Source: Gonapodya prolifera JEL478 | Lineage: Eukaryota > Monoblepharomycota > Monoblepharidomycetes > Monoblepharidales > Gonapodyaceae | Assembly (NCBI GenBank): GCA_001574975.1 | Contig: KQ965736.1 | Coordinates: forward strand, 189,725 to 253,724 | Direction of reading: 5' to 3' | DNA: 64,000 nucleotides | Part shown: piece by piece, positions 1-12,219 of the stretch | How positions within the stretch are numbered: the first letter of the stretch is position 1 | How the letters are laid out: each line of letters opens with the position of its first letter | The notes under the pieces: model-generated | What the model was told of the DNA's origin: nothing | What the model saw: the letters and a program-made list of their open reading frames with translations, nothing else | Database searches by the model: none | Program-made: the position numbers and the translations under genes

Positions 1-681
1 GAATCATATCCATGGGTGTTAGTTCCCATTTGTAAGACGCTTGGATCCCGGCCTTGCGTTAACAGGATGAAATTAGATGTAAGAACCATTTACAGTGGAT
101 TGAATGCTCCAAACATACGTTGTTGAGGAGAGCGTAAATTCCACCTGGAGATGTTTTCTCAATTGCAGCGACAGCTGCACTGACTTCTGCGTCGCTGGTA
201 ACGTCCATCTGCAGGAATCAGGGATGATCAGTGCCCATGAGTCAAATGCGTTTCCGCTTACCCACCTTCAATCCAATAATGTTACCACCACCCTCCGCAT
301 TCAACTCCGCAATAGACTTCTCAAACAGGCATCCCGCGTACACCGTGAACCCTTTCTTGGCCAAGTTGACTGCACTGACACGTCCAAATCCTAACCAAAA
401 CAGAGAAACACCGTTCAACCACCACACCATTGCAACTCATCAACCGTGGCGCAGCTTATATCTTCACCGGTGTCACATCCAGTAATCACGATTCCCAGGC
501 CCTCCCTCCTTGAAAGCCGTCTGGGGCTGGGCCAGAGTGAAGCTCCTACGAGAGCCGTCACGGCTGCCGCTCCTGCTCCCACGGCCCACTTGGGGATTTC
601 GGTTGCGTCAGCCGCTTGCTGGAAAAGAGCGTCGATTGTCGCGATGGTGCTTTCGATGAGTGTCATTGTGGTACTCGTCAA
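1..681 (-). CDS. Short-chain dehydrogenase/reductase, retinol-dehydrogenase-like (partial, runs off left edge)
   Basis: NAD(P)-dependent oxidoreductase of the classical SDR family, probably membrane anchored. Four exons fit GT-AG rules: 468-681, 266-390, 119-208 and 1-52 (incomplete). Joining exons 1 and 2 restores the cofactor motif VITGCDTGFG. Joining exons 3 and 4 restores the structural motif NNAG. The spacing between them is normal for the family. A hydrophobic helix rich in Ala, Gly and Val lies at about residues 30-50, before the Rossmann fold, as in retinol and 17-beta-hydroxysteroid dehydrogenases. The GCDTGFG form points to that subgroup; the substrate cannot be told. The catalytic YxxxK lies beyond the window. 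The start at 681 is the only ATG ahead of the hydrophobic segment in this frame. Confidence 0.88.
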
Positions 682-904
682 TGCTTCGGCTTTAATCAGA
701 CGACGAGAAGCAAAAGACGCCGTACAGGGACCACTTATAGCGCGAGCGGCTACAAGTACGGACCGGTTGCATTTGTTTGCAAAGGCGCTGGCAGAACGGC
801 CGCCCGGGTGGAGCTCGGCTAACCGGCTAAACGGACCACAGTCTCACGTCAGCCACTCGTTCCTTCAGTTGTCGCTGTTACAATAAACACGAAAATACCT
901 AAGC

Positions 905-1838
905 TCACACATCGTCACTAAATTTGTAAATGTCACTAATCGGGCAATCGGGCTTAACACCAAACGGGCTCGGTGTGTTGTGTTTACTGAACCACACGTC
1001 GATTGGCCCCGCCACAAGCCTAAAGAACTGTCTGTACACCGTCTGGCCCGGCTCGCCCTGCAACGGCAAAGATTCATGGGGCGTCCTATCAGTCATCCAA
1101 TACACCCGACTCTCTTCCAAATCGTGTGGTGGTCCCAGCAGGTACCGAATCTCTCCGAGGGCCCCGTCCTTCCCCGCCATGGACGCGTTAAGCACCACGT
1201 TGGGATACACTCGCGAAGAATGGGCGACGGTGGAGGCCAAGTAGATGCCACCTTGCTTGGTACGGCTTCCACGGTCTACTACACCGCGGCCCCATCTAAA
1301 GAAGGGGCGGAACTTATCGCCGCCAACTTCGGAAAGAAATGCAAGCGGATGCTCCTTCTTTGTAACGACGGGGCTCTCGCAATGCAATCCGGGCCTTCTG
1401 TGGGCCTCGCCGACGGGCACGCTCCTTTCGTCGATCGTAAGGTACATCACACCACTCAGTTGTCCGACACACTCGTAGATGATACCGAGGTAGTCCTTGC
1501 ACTCCGCCGGAAGAGTTCTCGAGAGGTTGTTCGCAAGTATCGGCATCATATTGATTTGAATGCCCTTTGGAGTTGGGAATCGTGGCGAGAAATGGGGTCT
1601 GTATGAATATGGAGTTGACGGGATGTTTATTTCGCGCCAGTTCATCCGCACCTCTGGCGAGGAAGCAGGAGACGCACGCGAGTGCTGAAAGTGTCCGGCG
1701 GTCTGCGTACCGCACCACGCTTTCGAACACGTCCAGGATCAGTTTCGTTTGTGCAATAGTTTGGTCCAGTTGCAATCGACCGATTTCCTCTGTCAATTTA
1801 ACGTCCACTCGTTCAGCAGTGCTTGTTGGACCCTCCAT
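905..1838 (-). CDS. F-box-like hypothetical protein with an apparent frame slip
   Basis: From the ATG at 1838 the protein reads about 60 residues into a stretch resembling the start of an F-box (LDVFESVVRYADRRTLSALA, then CVSCFLARG). Near 1640-1655 the natural continuation, RMNWREINIP, lies one frame over and then runs open for about 240 residues to the stop at 905. No GT-AG intron joins the two parts. So there is either a one-base error in the assembly, a decayed gene, or two unrelated reading frames. F-box proteins are substrate adaptors of SCF ubiquitin ligases. The C-terminal part has no repeats (LRR, WD40, kelch) that I can recognise, and the F-box call rests on pattern only. Confidence 0.4.
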
Positions 1839-2118
1839 TATTGATTGTGTCGTCTGGATGCCAGCGCCCAATAGGTGCTGGTTTCGCAGACACGGCTAAA
1901 AATTTTGCGAACAGTCGAAGCAGCAGCGTGCTTTGTGGGGGGAGAGTGCTGGATGAACGATGATGCTGTGACCAGCTGTGGCCTTCCGAGGCCCCCTCAA
2001 AAAACACATCATATAATTGCTCAAAACATGATGAACAGGTACCCATTCTGCTGGGATCAGAAATTAATCTCTCTCACCCTCACCCTCCCCTGGTGCTGCC
2101 GCACTTGCTCCTTCACTC

Positions 2119-3690
2119 TCAAACCTGCCCCGCAATGATTCTCAACACCGGCCTGATTTTCCCGGCCACCGAGACACCCCATGGCCTCTTGAACCCCACG
2201 TCCCTCCGCGCGCTACTCCCTGCACCCCACTGACCCCCTGCTCCCGCTGCCGCTGCCGCTGCCGCCACCGCGACGCCCGCCGCCTTGAACTCGGCGTCGC
2301 GCGTGTCGGCCGCATCGAGGGTTTCGAGCAGCCCGCGCGCCGTCTTGGCAGAGGTTGGATCCAGAAAGAAAAACGCGGCGGTGTTGAAGAGCCCGTTGAG
2401 CATGAGCATGAAGTCTGGCGAGGGGTGGGGTGACGTGGATGGGAGGTGAGTTGCCAGGTTAGTACGGAGTACCGACCTGGAAATGGCCACGAAATTCACA
2501 TACCGCCAACGACACCGGCCCAGGGGTTCGACGCGATAGACGCAACGAGGGACGATCCGCCGCAAATGATTATAACGGCGGGATACTGTCATTTTTCAAA
2601 GCTGGTGTGAGAAACGCCGTTCCGTGTCGTGCACGTAGTAGCCACTTAGATGACCTACCACCAGCAACCTCTTGGTCAACACCTCTGAATCCTCCCTCGG
2701 CGACCTGCCCACGCCGCTCAAAGTGCCGGCGGCGCCGAGATGGATCTCAGTGCGGACGACCACTGATGCTCGCTTCGTCAGGTTGTACACGACCAGGGCG
2801 GACAGGATGCCGTTGAGAGCCACGGCGAGAACAAGCGCAGAGGCGACGGCAAGCCCGTGCGCGTCGTTGGGGTTCGTCAGCCAGCACACCACGTGGGGTG
2901 GTTGGGTCGTGTCCCTGAGGGGGGTGTTGTGCCATTGAGTTGACAGAGTTTTGAATTGCTGCAAAACCGGGGACCGCGATGGCGCGCAAAGATAAAATGG
3001 GAGCACGTACGCGCCTAGAGTCGATGCTCCTGCAGCTACGGCAAGTAAGACGGGCCATAAAAGGGACATAACTGCTCGCGTTGTGGATAGCGGGGTCATG
3101 TTAAGAACCAGGGAGCGGAAGAGCAGCCATGCGACGGTAGCTGCGGAGGTCCCAATTCGGGATCGAATGTGAGGATGGATCCCATACTGCTTTCACACTC
3201 CCCCTCCCCCCCCCCCCCATTGACAAACTGAAGCTCACCCGACGAAAAATAATCCCCTGCGTACCCCGCCACGACTCCAAACACGGTGACGCTAATCGCA
3301 AGGCGCAAAGTTATCCCGTCTCGGCCGCTACCGCAGCCGACCTGCGCGCAATCGCCGACCCACCTGCATCCAGCGGTCCCGGGGTCTACCCAGTAATGGG
3401 CCCAGAAAAACGCCGATCCGACCATATTGAACGTGAACAGCATGGTCATGGCGGAATGCAAGGGGTGCCTCAGGAAGGGGAGCCCGGCACTTTTTGGCGG
3501 TATGGTGGCATGCGGGGTCACGACCACAATTGCACGATTGCAAAGTCTTGTGACTGGCTCACCTCCTTCCCACGGCATAGAATGCAAGAACGGACACATC
3601 GCCTGCGATGGACAAGAGGAATGGGGCCAGATACAGACTGTGGCCGACGGGCGCCGGGGTGGTCTCGCGCACGTCGAGATGCGAGGGCAT
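2119..3690 (-). CDS. Candidate seven-transmembrane receptor-like protein
   Basis: Five exons splice in frame with GT-AG borders: 3563-3690, 3239-3468, 2659-3140, 2504-2585 and 2119-2414, giving 405 residues. Hydrophobic segments appear in order: SLYLAPFLLSIAGDVSVLAF; AMTMLFTFNMVGSAFFWA; ISVTVFGVVAGYAGDYF; MSLLWPVLLAVAAGASTLGA; GLAVASALVLAVALNGILSA; PAVIIICGGSSLVASIAS; and FMLMLNGLFNTAAFFFL. The second-to-third segment loop holds several cysteines, and the tail after the last segment is about 80 residues with an Ala run. Seven segments, a short N-terminus and a cytoplasmic-looking tail suggest a GPCR-like fold. I cannot match it to a named class (cAMP-receptor-like or other fungal 7TM), so function is open. 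Intron 2 holds a C13 run at 3206-3218. Confidence 0.55.
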
Positions 3691-4235
3691 GGGCTAGGAC
3701 GGCGTGGGAGACAGCGGATAGACACAGGGTTCTGCAGGACGGTCGGAGTCGGAGGGCGGCAGGGTAAATTACAGGGGCACGTGCCGGAAAATACCCGGGC
3801 CACAGGACAACGACAAACATGCGAATCGCACGGGTGAACTCAGATTGCCAGTGCTGGTAGCCGTATACGCTCTGCTGGAACACTGTAGGAGAAACTAATT
3901 TTGAAAACGGGAGGGGCAGGGATTAAACGGCGACTCCGTGGTAGAGGACTCAAGTGTGGCGTTCAAGCCGTTACCTCGCTTTGGAACGGAGCATCATTAG
4001 CGGATAGTACGTCTCGTGTATATTCACTCTGTTGCCCCGGCCTGCAAGAATAAAATTCCTCCCCAACATGTGCCACGCGGTAGTGCGCACCAATCCATCA
4101 TCGTCACTCTTCCCCCTTCATATGGTCTCTGTCCCCCTATTATACTGCACAGAGCGCTGATGCATGCAAAATATTTTCAAATTAAACTTCATGAACAAAG
4201 ATTGGCTGCATACAAGTCGCACCAACACTCTCCAT
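3691..4235. other. Intergenic stretch, nothing recognised
   Basis: This lies between the 7TM start and the Nup42 stop. Open frames here are short and lack family motifs. An alternative longer N-terminus for the 7TM gene (ATG near 3883) is in another frame and not supported by a splice join. Confidence 0.5.
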
Positions 4236-6696
4236 CTACACACACAACTCTTTCGGCGGCGGCCGTTCCGGCACCCCACCCAGGACAAACTCCGCTGCCT
4301 CGAATGCTCGCCTTTCATCCGGCGTGAGCGGCACAGACGGGTCAAAGTCTCCAAAGTAGTCCCGTGGCGGCGCCGGTGGGGGAGCACCGAAGACTGACCC
4401 CCCGCCCGCGCCCAGTGACCCGAGCGCAGAGGTGCGTGTGGGGAGGGATCCAAATGCCGAAGCTGGTGCGGCAGATGGTTGCCCGAACGCGGATGCTGCT
4501 GTGGATGGCGGTCCGAACGCGGACGCCGGTGTGGATGGTGGACCGAATGCGGAGGCGGGTGCAGATGGTTTGCCAAACGCGGATGCGAGGGAGGACGCCG
4601 GGGCGAAGCCTGCAGGCTGTGCAGCGGACTGTCCAAACGCCGACGCTGCCTGGTTTGGTGCGGCCGGATGTCCGAATGCCGATGGTGCAGGAGCTGGTGC
4701 TGCCGGTTGTCCAAAGGCCGAAGCAGGTGTCGGTGCCGCCTGAGCAGGTTGACCAAAAGCGGTTGCTGGCGCAGCCCCAGCAGTCGCTCCAAACGCCGAC
4801 GTCGACGTGACAAACGCAGGTGCCGCGAGAGACGTCTGTCCAAACGCTGGGGCTGCAAGGGACGATTGCCCAAACGTGGGGGTCGCAAGTGACGACTGAC
4901 CAAACGCAGACGAAGAGGCGGGACGACCAAAGGCCGACGACGTTGTTGATGCGCCGAATGCAGAGGTGGTGCTGGACGTGCCGAACGCGGAAGTGGTGGT
5001 GGAAGAGCCGAATGCGGATGGGGCAGGAGTGGGAGTACCGAACGCAGAGGCGGGGGTCGGCGCACCCCCGAAAGCGGTGGGTGCAGGCGTGGGGGTACCA
5101 AATGCTGAAGGTCCAGTCACGCCCGCACCCGCACCCGCGCCGAATCCCGTCGTGGGCTGGGCTGGCGCCGCGCCAAACCCTGGTGCAGACGCAGCTCCTC
5201 CCGGCTGAAGACTCGCGCCGGCATGTCCCAACACTGCGGCAATCTTTGCCAGCACATTTGTGTCTGGCTTTGGTTCGTCCGGACCCCAAGGACGCGACGC
5301 GGCCTGCACGGCGGCGAGGGGGTTGGCGAGGGCGGAGGAGGATTGCGTTTGTATGGTGTTGGTGAGGTGCGACATGATGGTGGGCTGGGAGGGGAGGGAA
5401 AGAAGGGCGTACAACATACAACGTCAGCGTGGGTTGTTAAAACGGGGTTCACATGCCGAGAAGCGCACTTGTTTGTCGTGGATACCCTTCCTTTCAGCTC
5501 CTCTTGCATCCACTACTCAGGGCAACACGGAACCCTCACATGGCCCGGCCTTTTCCGACTTAGAGGACCAGGTGTAACACGTCGGGCGTTCGAAGGTAGT
5601 GCGCCTCCGGTCTTTCAACGACACCCTTCACGTTGAGATTCGTTTTTAACCTTTGAACACGTTCATACGCGCCATTATGGGGTGTGTGGACGGCTTCAAT
5701 CCTTGGACGGTTGGTCCTGATCATGCACGATGCTTACACCGTGACCATCCGAGCATTCCACACCGTGTATTGATCCTCGCCAAGCTCAGTGCCTTTCAAA
5801 TCCACTCCAACTCGCCTGGAATCACCTCCTGCTGTGACTCCCGTTGACGCCTGTGATACTCACATACTTGGCCCCTTCACCCCTCTTCCCCAAATCCCAC
5901 CACAACCACCTGGCCTCTTCGGGGCTCAGATCCGTCCCGGATATGATGTTACGAGGAGCGTCTTTCGAAGTCGTGTAGCAGGAGATGGGCCATATCGGAC
6001 GTTCGTGACGAAGGTCCGTTTCGAGGTTCTTGACGTCCCTGGGGGGACCGACGTATGACGAGGGGAAGGAAGGTAGTGAGAGGGATGAGACGAAAGGGGA
6101 CACAGTGTGTCATTAGTTCACACCCTTCCAGCTTGGAAAAACAGGACCACACCGAGTTGTCACTTCTAAATGACAGCTCTTCCGTGTTCTGGTTCAAAGA
6201 GCCGAACCCTTACGCATAATTACGTTATACTTCAATTTCACCTCCTCCGGAAGACGCGGCAAGCCGATGTCCAGTGTCGCTGTCTGTTGAATGGTTGCAT
6301 TGCTCCCCGAACGGACATTCGTCTCCACAGACCACGCCACAGGCGGCATCATAAAATGCTTACTCACTTGGCAAATGCTTCCTGTGATCCCTGTTCGCCT
6401 CCTGGCCCTGCAGTACTTCCTCCAAAACCAGCACCTGCACCGAACGCGCTCCTCCCCGCACCAAACGCCGATGCACCTGCTGCAGGACCAGCAGCAGCTG
6501 GTCGAGACCCAAATGCGCTCGCAGCCCCTCCGGATCCGAACGCGGAGCCGCCAAAAGCAGAGGGGCCTGTTCTCGCAGCTGGCGATGCCCCGAACGCAGA
6601 CACGGGTCGCTGAGCGGTTGTGAGATCGTGCGAGTTTCTACATTGGTTTCCGAATCTGCAGTTGCCCGCAAGAAAGAACTTGCATGGCTCGCTCAT
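4236..6696 (-). CDS. NUP42: Nup42/Amo1-type FG nucleoporin with N-terminal CCCH zinc finger
   Basis: Nuclear pore protein of the cytoplasmic face that anchors Gle1 and helps mRNA export. Exon 1 (6368-6696) starts MSEPCKFFLAGNCRFGNQCR, a CCCH zinc finger (C, C, C, H), followed by short SAFG repeats. Exon 2 (5868-6038) joins in phase and holds the conserved fungal Nup42 core: DLRHERPIWPISCYTTSKDA, then LSPEEARWLWW. The last large exon (about 5408-4236) encodes some 25 SAFG/AFG repeats and ends in the family C-terminus, with FEAAEFVLGGVPERPPPKEL just before the stop. The splice join between exon 2 and the FG exon is not resolved, because no acceptor in phase is obvious between 5420 and 5867. FG repeats lie both before and after the core. 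Confidence 0.82.
4280..5220 (-). repeat. FG-repeat coding array (SAFG units)
   Basis: Degenerate tandem units of about 10-20 codons, each containing AFG or SAFG with Ser, Ala, Pro and Thr spacers, lie within the last Nup42 exon. At the DNA level this is a CG-rich low-complexity block that creates long spurious open frames on the other strand. Confidence 0.85.
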
Positions 6697-6855
6697 GCGC
6701 TCAGCTGAATGGGCTCGAAGGATGACCACAGGTTGGTTCGGGCAACCAAAGAACAGTCTATCAGTTTGGGACTGGGGTACACCTGCTGATTGAATGATTT
6801 CATTTCTAAAATAAAAAGTATGCATTCCCCACGCAAGTCCTGATTAAGTCATCGC

Positions 6856-9800
6856 TCACGCCGCAGCCACCACTTCGAAAAGTGGTGGCCCGTCGTTATT
6901 CGCCCCAAACCCTACAAACGTCGCCGGCCCACCGCCACCACCGCCTCCTCCTCCGTGCGGGAATCCCGCAGGCGCCCGCCCGCCAAGCACCGCAAAGGTG
7001 ACGAATCTGAGGTAAAGATGCGTTCATTGTCAACAGTGAAAACAAGGCGATACGAGAGCGCACTCACTCTGCAAGTGTTCTAAACAATTGGTGGTTATCT
7101 ACAACAAATCTCGACATGGCGAACAGCATCATGACTATTGATCACAGGATAACAATTGTGAGAAACCACCCCGCTCTTCAATAAGAGACACAATCAAAAC
7201 TCACTCGTCAAAATTGGCAACCAGAACGAAAACAGGACGCTCTCTCGCTCAACAGCATCCTGCATCGGCTCCACTCCAACCGCGTCCGCCGAAGACCCGG
7301 CTGCTGACCCAGCTGGCCTCAAAAATTCTTTAACCCGGTCGGCCTCCTGCGTACCCTGGTCGTCGTTTTTGGGACCCCCCTTGAACGGCTCGGGAACCAT
7401 GCCAAAGATGCTCTGTCGTCGCCAGAACCAACCCTCGGTGCCCGCCGGGGGTACGTGCCCGGACGGCACGCGATGGTGGTCGCCCTGCGGGAACGAGTCA
7501 AGGCCGCCCGGAATGGTCTCTCGCCGAGGTTCGGGGTGGAGAGGGAATCTGGCGCGTTCGGGGACCCAGCCTGGGAAGGCCACGTTCGGGAACCCGGGCA
7601 TCTGGGGCAAATTGGGTAGGTGGGGCATATGCCAGTACTCCTGCCACCTTCCGCCCGCGAAGGGATTCTCGAAAGTCGGGAGGTGCTCGAACATTGATGG
7701 CATCTGGAAGTTGGGTGCGCCTTGCGGCCAAGGTAGGTTGTTAAACAGGCCCTCTTGCGGCGGCGCAGCCGGCGCAGTCAGGTTTGTTGGGAAACCGTCA
7801 GGGGGGTAGTCCATGACTGAAGTTCCTGAGAGCTGCCGTCTATGGTGATTCCTGTGCCTGAATCCTCCATCCCCATGCCGGTCCTCCAGTGGTACGAGCG
7901 GCGCGATGTTGATCCCCGACCCTGCCGCGAACGAATTGCTTCTGCGCACCGCCAGACCAGCGCACGACGCGTCGGCCTCACCCTGCTGGCCTCTGGACCC
8001 TGACGCACTCCTGGTGCGCTCCACCCGTGTCGCTTCTGCCTCCCATTGCTCCCTCACAACTGCACCCCGCGAAGCTCCCAAGGATGCCGTCCTCGCTCGC
8101 CGCACCGACCTGCTCCTGGCCCTCGTCCTCCGCTCGACATCCACAGAAACAACAGATGTGTCCGACACGCTCCGATTAGAAGTGACCTCGAGCGACGCGG
8201 GGAGCACCTCAGCCACATCTCCCGCGGTGCGCTCTGACACGGCCTCGTCCAGCCATTGCCCAGCCTCAGGTCCCTCGGAATACTCGGTACGCTCATCGTC
8301 CGTCACCCATTGGTCGCCATCGTCGTCCGCATCATCTCCTGCGTCTTCGTCCTCCGTGACCCACTGGTCGGTGTCGTCTTCACCCTCCACCTCATCCTCC
8401 CAAGATATCTTCTGCTCGGCCTCCCATCGTTCCATCACATTCTTCACGTCTGCTGCCCCGCCCGCCATCGTCACAATGTCGCTCCACCCCCTTCCCGCCG
8501 CATCCCTCCCCTCCCATTCACACCCTGCCCTGAGGAGAACATCGACACACCGCGCCCTTCCCAACCACATGCCCAGCTGCATAGGTGTCCACCCCCATGA
8601 GGACTCCGCTCGCTCCACGATGGCGGCCACACCACCGACATTGACAAGAGCATCCAACACCTTTGGCACGTCACAAAGCACCGCCAAGTGCCCGATCGTC
8701 CAACCCCCCGAATTCTTTGTCCTCAGAACACGCTTCACGTCCTCGCCACTACCCGCCAAAGCGCGCACTGCCGCAGCAACAGCAGCCTCCAGTCGTTCCT
8801 TGGGCATGGGTCCGGCGAGTGCCAGCGCAGCCTGCAGTCCTGGTGCGGGGCTTCCGGCACCTCCGCCGGTGATAAGCTCCATCCCCGCGACTCCCGTCTG
8901 CTCCGCAATGATACGTAGGGCTACTGATCGCGCATCGTCGATCGTGCCCGAGAGGCGGATTCCAACGACTTGGAGCGCGAGTTCGAGAAGTGCACGGTCG
9001 GAGTCTAGTTTTGAGTGACGGTTGGAGGCGGGATGCAACGGTGGGTAGGGCGATGACAGAACCGTCAGCAACATAGCAACCAGCGTCAACCACACCACCA
9101 CCCGTACTCACCATCCTTATACAAAAAGAGTGGCATACCCTCCCCGCCCAACCTTGCATCAGCGGGAGCCTGGACATCCTTGAACCCGACCACGACAGGC
9201 CCGGGCATCCGTGCGGGGGGTAGAACGACGACGAGTGTGTTGGCGTTCCAGACCTGAACGGCGGGGGATGGCACGTCGCCAAAGAGTACTGTGAGACCGT
9301 CTGCGTGGGCGCGGGAATGTGGTGTGTGTTAGACCACGGCGATCGCAGAATAACGCACAGGACCAACTAACCTCGGAAACCTCTCCCCAACACCGTCACA
9401 TCCACACCTCCCGCCAAAGGCCCCTCGCCCGGAACAACCCTGGCAATGACCGGATCGCCTGCATCCTCGGCACGCCTCCTGCCCGTCGCGGGCGCCACAA
9501 CCCCACCGGGAGCATGGAGCCCGTGGTGGGCCTCGTCCGCAGCGTAGCCTATATACATGGCACCATCGGTCTCTACAACCCACGGGCGTGCACCGGCACC
9601 GACAATGGGCGTGGGAGGCGGCGGGGAACGGTCCATGCGCGCCGCAAGCTGCTCCACGACGGATGCGACGCCCACAGCCCCGCCCTTTGAGTCATCTGCG
9701 GGGGCAGGGCCGGGAGTGCCGGGCGCGCTGGGCGGGGATCGGGGCGACTCGGGCTCGCGCTTTACTTTGACCTGCGCCGTACCCGGTCCGGCACCGACAC

Positions 9801-11626
9801 CGGCAAGGGGGCCGACGAGACTTACCCTCTCGCGCCTCCTCTGCCTCGCCATGGCCACAGGCCCGACTTTGCCGTGCTCCTCTTCCGAGCTAGCGCGTCC
9901 CCTCCTTTTAGCAGGAAGAGGTGTGGAGCGGGACGGGGGGGGCTTGATGGGTTTGGAGAGGACTAGTCCTGGTCCTGGTACCGCATTCATCGAAGGTTTG
10001 GGCGCGGACTTGTGGTCGTCAGTCACGAGGATGGGAGGGCTCAGGCCCGTGGCGAGGACGCGGGAGGTGTGGTCGCGGAGGATGAAATAGATGCTGTGTG
10101 GATGGGATATATAGTGTGTATCGGTGACGGATGTGGTTGGGAGTACAAAGTGTTGAACAAAAGCGATGTTAGCCCAAGGCGCGAAACCATCAACTACCCC
10201 AAACCCCGAACCACCACGATCAACTCACCAAAATCCCACCCTCTCGTCCCAATGCCTACAATAACACGTGACTCTCGTGGGCAAAATCGCGCTCCCGCTC
10301 TCGAAATCCACGTATCGGTTCGTATTGAACAGCAGGATCCGTTTTCCCGGGTCTCGAAACAGAGGGTCTTCATCCATCGAGGACGAGGACTGCCCAGGCT
10401 GAGGTGACGAGGCTCGCGTGCGTGTGCGTTTCACCTGGGGAGCGGGGGAGTGGTTAGCGTGGGCCTTTGAAGCGGTAATGCAATCCACGTCGAGCCGTTC
10501 GCTCCATGCAGTGTGTATGCATGCGCACGCTCCGTACAACCTATTGCCTCTGCACGGCAATTCACCATACGTCTGCGCACGCTCCGATCTGGTAGGACTG
10601 GTCATTAGCCTCAAAGGGAGGCCCCGTCGATCCTCAGCACCCCGTTTAAATCCAGATGCTTCGCCTCCGACGTACACCCCCGCCGCTCGTGCATTGGGCT
10701 CCAGGGCTCGACATGCACTCCGTGTGTAGATAATTCTCCTCCGTCCAGCTCCTCGGCCTCGCCCCGCTCGGATGGACTCTCACCTCTCTAGCCACACAGC
10801 CTCCACAACACAGAACCTCCCTCCCTACGCCACCTCCTCCACCACCCGAGGCACACACGACGACGGTCTCCAAAAACGCAACATCGTCGTCCTGCGGTAC
10901 ACCATTTGTTTCCTCCTCCGCGACGGACCTGCGCAGCCTCTCCCTGGACGCGAGCGAGTAGTCGGGCACGCGGATATGCGAGAGACGCGGGAGGGGTGTG
11001 GATGCGTCTTGCGAGTGTAAAGTCGAGGGGGGTGGCGAGAATGAGCCGAGGGCGTCTGCTCCCCCCGTCCCGTCCGGCGAGAAATCCCCAGAACCCTCCC
11101 CCCTTTGCACAATCTGGACGCACACTCTGGTCTGCGTCTCGACCCGCGACCGCGCCCCGACCAGCGGCACTCCCAGCACGCGGAGTGCAAACGGCGGGAC
11201 GGTGCCGGGGGGTAAGCGGGTCGCATCGAGGTGTCTGCGCAGGTTGGAGAGATGCGTGGCACGGGAAGGGGGAGCCGATGCGTCCATGGGGGGTGGAAGT
11301 GGTGGGTGCGAGAGTACTGGTGGAGGGGTAGGGGAAGGGCGGTGGCCGTGAGGAAGTTGGAGTATGGATGGCGGGGCAACCCTTCCGCCGGGGGACTCCG
11401 GCGCGGACGAGTTTGGCGGGGAGGGGAACAGCGCGACGTCGGCCATCAGGGTGTCCGCGTCGTCAAGTGGAGTTGTGTACAGGTCGTCTGGGAACAGAAG
11501 CATCGGCAGATACGAAGCCGAGGGCGACAGCGGCGGGGACAGCGGGGGAGTGGTGCGGGAGTCGTGTGGGTGTGTGTGATGCAGGTGGGCAAGCATGCTA
11601 GGGGGTAAGTGGTACAAAGTCTCCAT
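6856..11626 (-). CDS. MGA2: Spt23/Mga2-type membrane-tethered transcription regulator (IPT/TIG, ankyrin, C-terminal TM)
   Basis: Homologue of yeast Mga2/Spt23, ER-anchored factors that are cut by ubiquitin/proteasome processing when unsaturated fatty acids are low and then switch on desaturase genes. Seven exons join in phase: 10784-11626, 10229-10434, 9372-10093, 9112-9288, 7205-9004, 7068-7134 and 6856-7006, giving 1321 residues. Visible in order: the N-terminal domain (LRVLGVPLVGARSRVETQ, FLETVVVCAS), the core block (NTNRYVDFESGSAILPTR, CYCRH, RDHTSRVLATG, PPILVTDDHKS), an IPT/TIG domain (PVIARVVPGEGPLAGGVDV), ALLELALQVVGIRLSGTIDD, two ankyrin-like repeats (GWTIGHLAVL, GWTPMQLGMW), an acidic stretch, and a hydrophobic C-terminal segment (VLFSFWLPILT, MMLFAMSRFVV). 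The last exon adds a Gly-rich tail. It lies about 30 kb from INSIG, another lipid regulator. Confidence 0.93.
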
Positions 11627-12219
11627 TCAGCCATCCGCATGCTAAATCGTCACACCCCACGCCCGCAACTTTTCTCTTCCTCTATTTTCTCCCCTCTCCT
11701 CCCCCTTTCCCTCCGTATCCCCCCCAGCCCCCCTCTCGCTGTCTTCCCCTCTCCATCGCAATCCCCCGCTCACCTTGCTCTTCCCTCCCAATCTCAAATC
11801 TCGGATCCTCTCCGTCGTTTCGTTGTCTTGTCTCCGTCTGCACGTCCACCTTCGCTCGCGGTGTCGTCTCCGTTCTTGTCCAAGTTCCGTCACTCAACCG
11901 CAGTCCGTGCACCCACCGAAAGCCCATTCAAAAGCGTCAGGTTATTTGTACCGCCGGTACCTTGTGTCCGAGGCCCCGCCGCACGCGAGTTCTGCCGGTT
12001 GGAAATTGCATGAGGACACTCAAGACGAAACTGTTTTGTGGCAAATTCGGGGAAGGCGTGATTGGCTGTCTTCTGTTTGCAAGCATTTGCTGGTGTCGCA
12101 TTCCTATGCACTGTAGTAAATTCATGCAACCCAAGTGATGAAGCTTCCATTTCTTATTCACGTAGACACACTAACGGACGCTAATGCCGTGAAAATTGTG
12201 CATAATAATAATCGACATG
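11627..12219. other. Intergenic stretch with pyrimidine-rich plus strand
   Basis: Upstream of the Mga2-like start codon. From about 11660 to 11780 the plus strand is dominated by C and T, with runs of C; the rest looks random. This may include the promoter and 5' leader of the minus-strand gene. No RNA gene or coding motif was seen. Confidence 0.5.

Noticed and set aside
4364-5365. Several long plus-strand frames opposite Nup42
   Set aside because: They arise from the repeated CG-rich SAFG codons read on the other strand.
5826-5850. A 25-base micro-exon joining the Nup42 core to its FG exon
   Set aside because: It keeps frame but would need a 17-base intron, too short to be spliced.
7906-9018. 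370-codon plus-strand open frame
   Set aside because: It lies exactly opposite the Mga2-like main exon, has shadow composition (Ser/Pro/Thr/Arg) and no motif; the minus strand carries the ankyrin and membrane segments.
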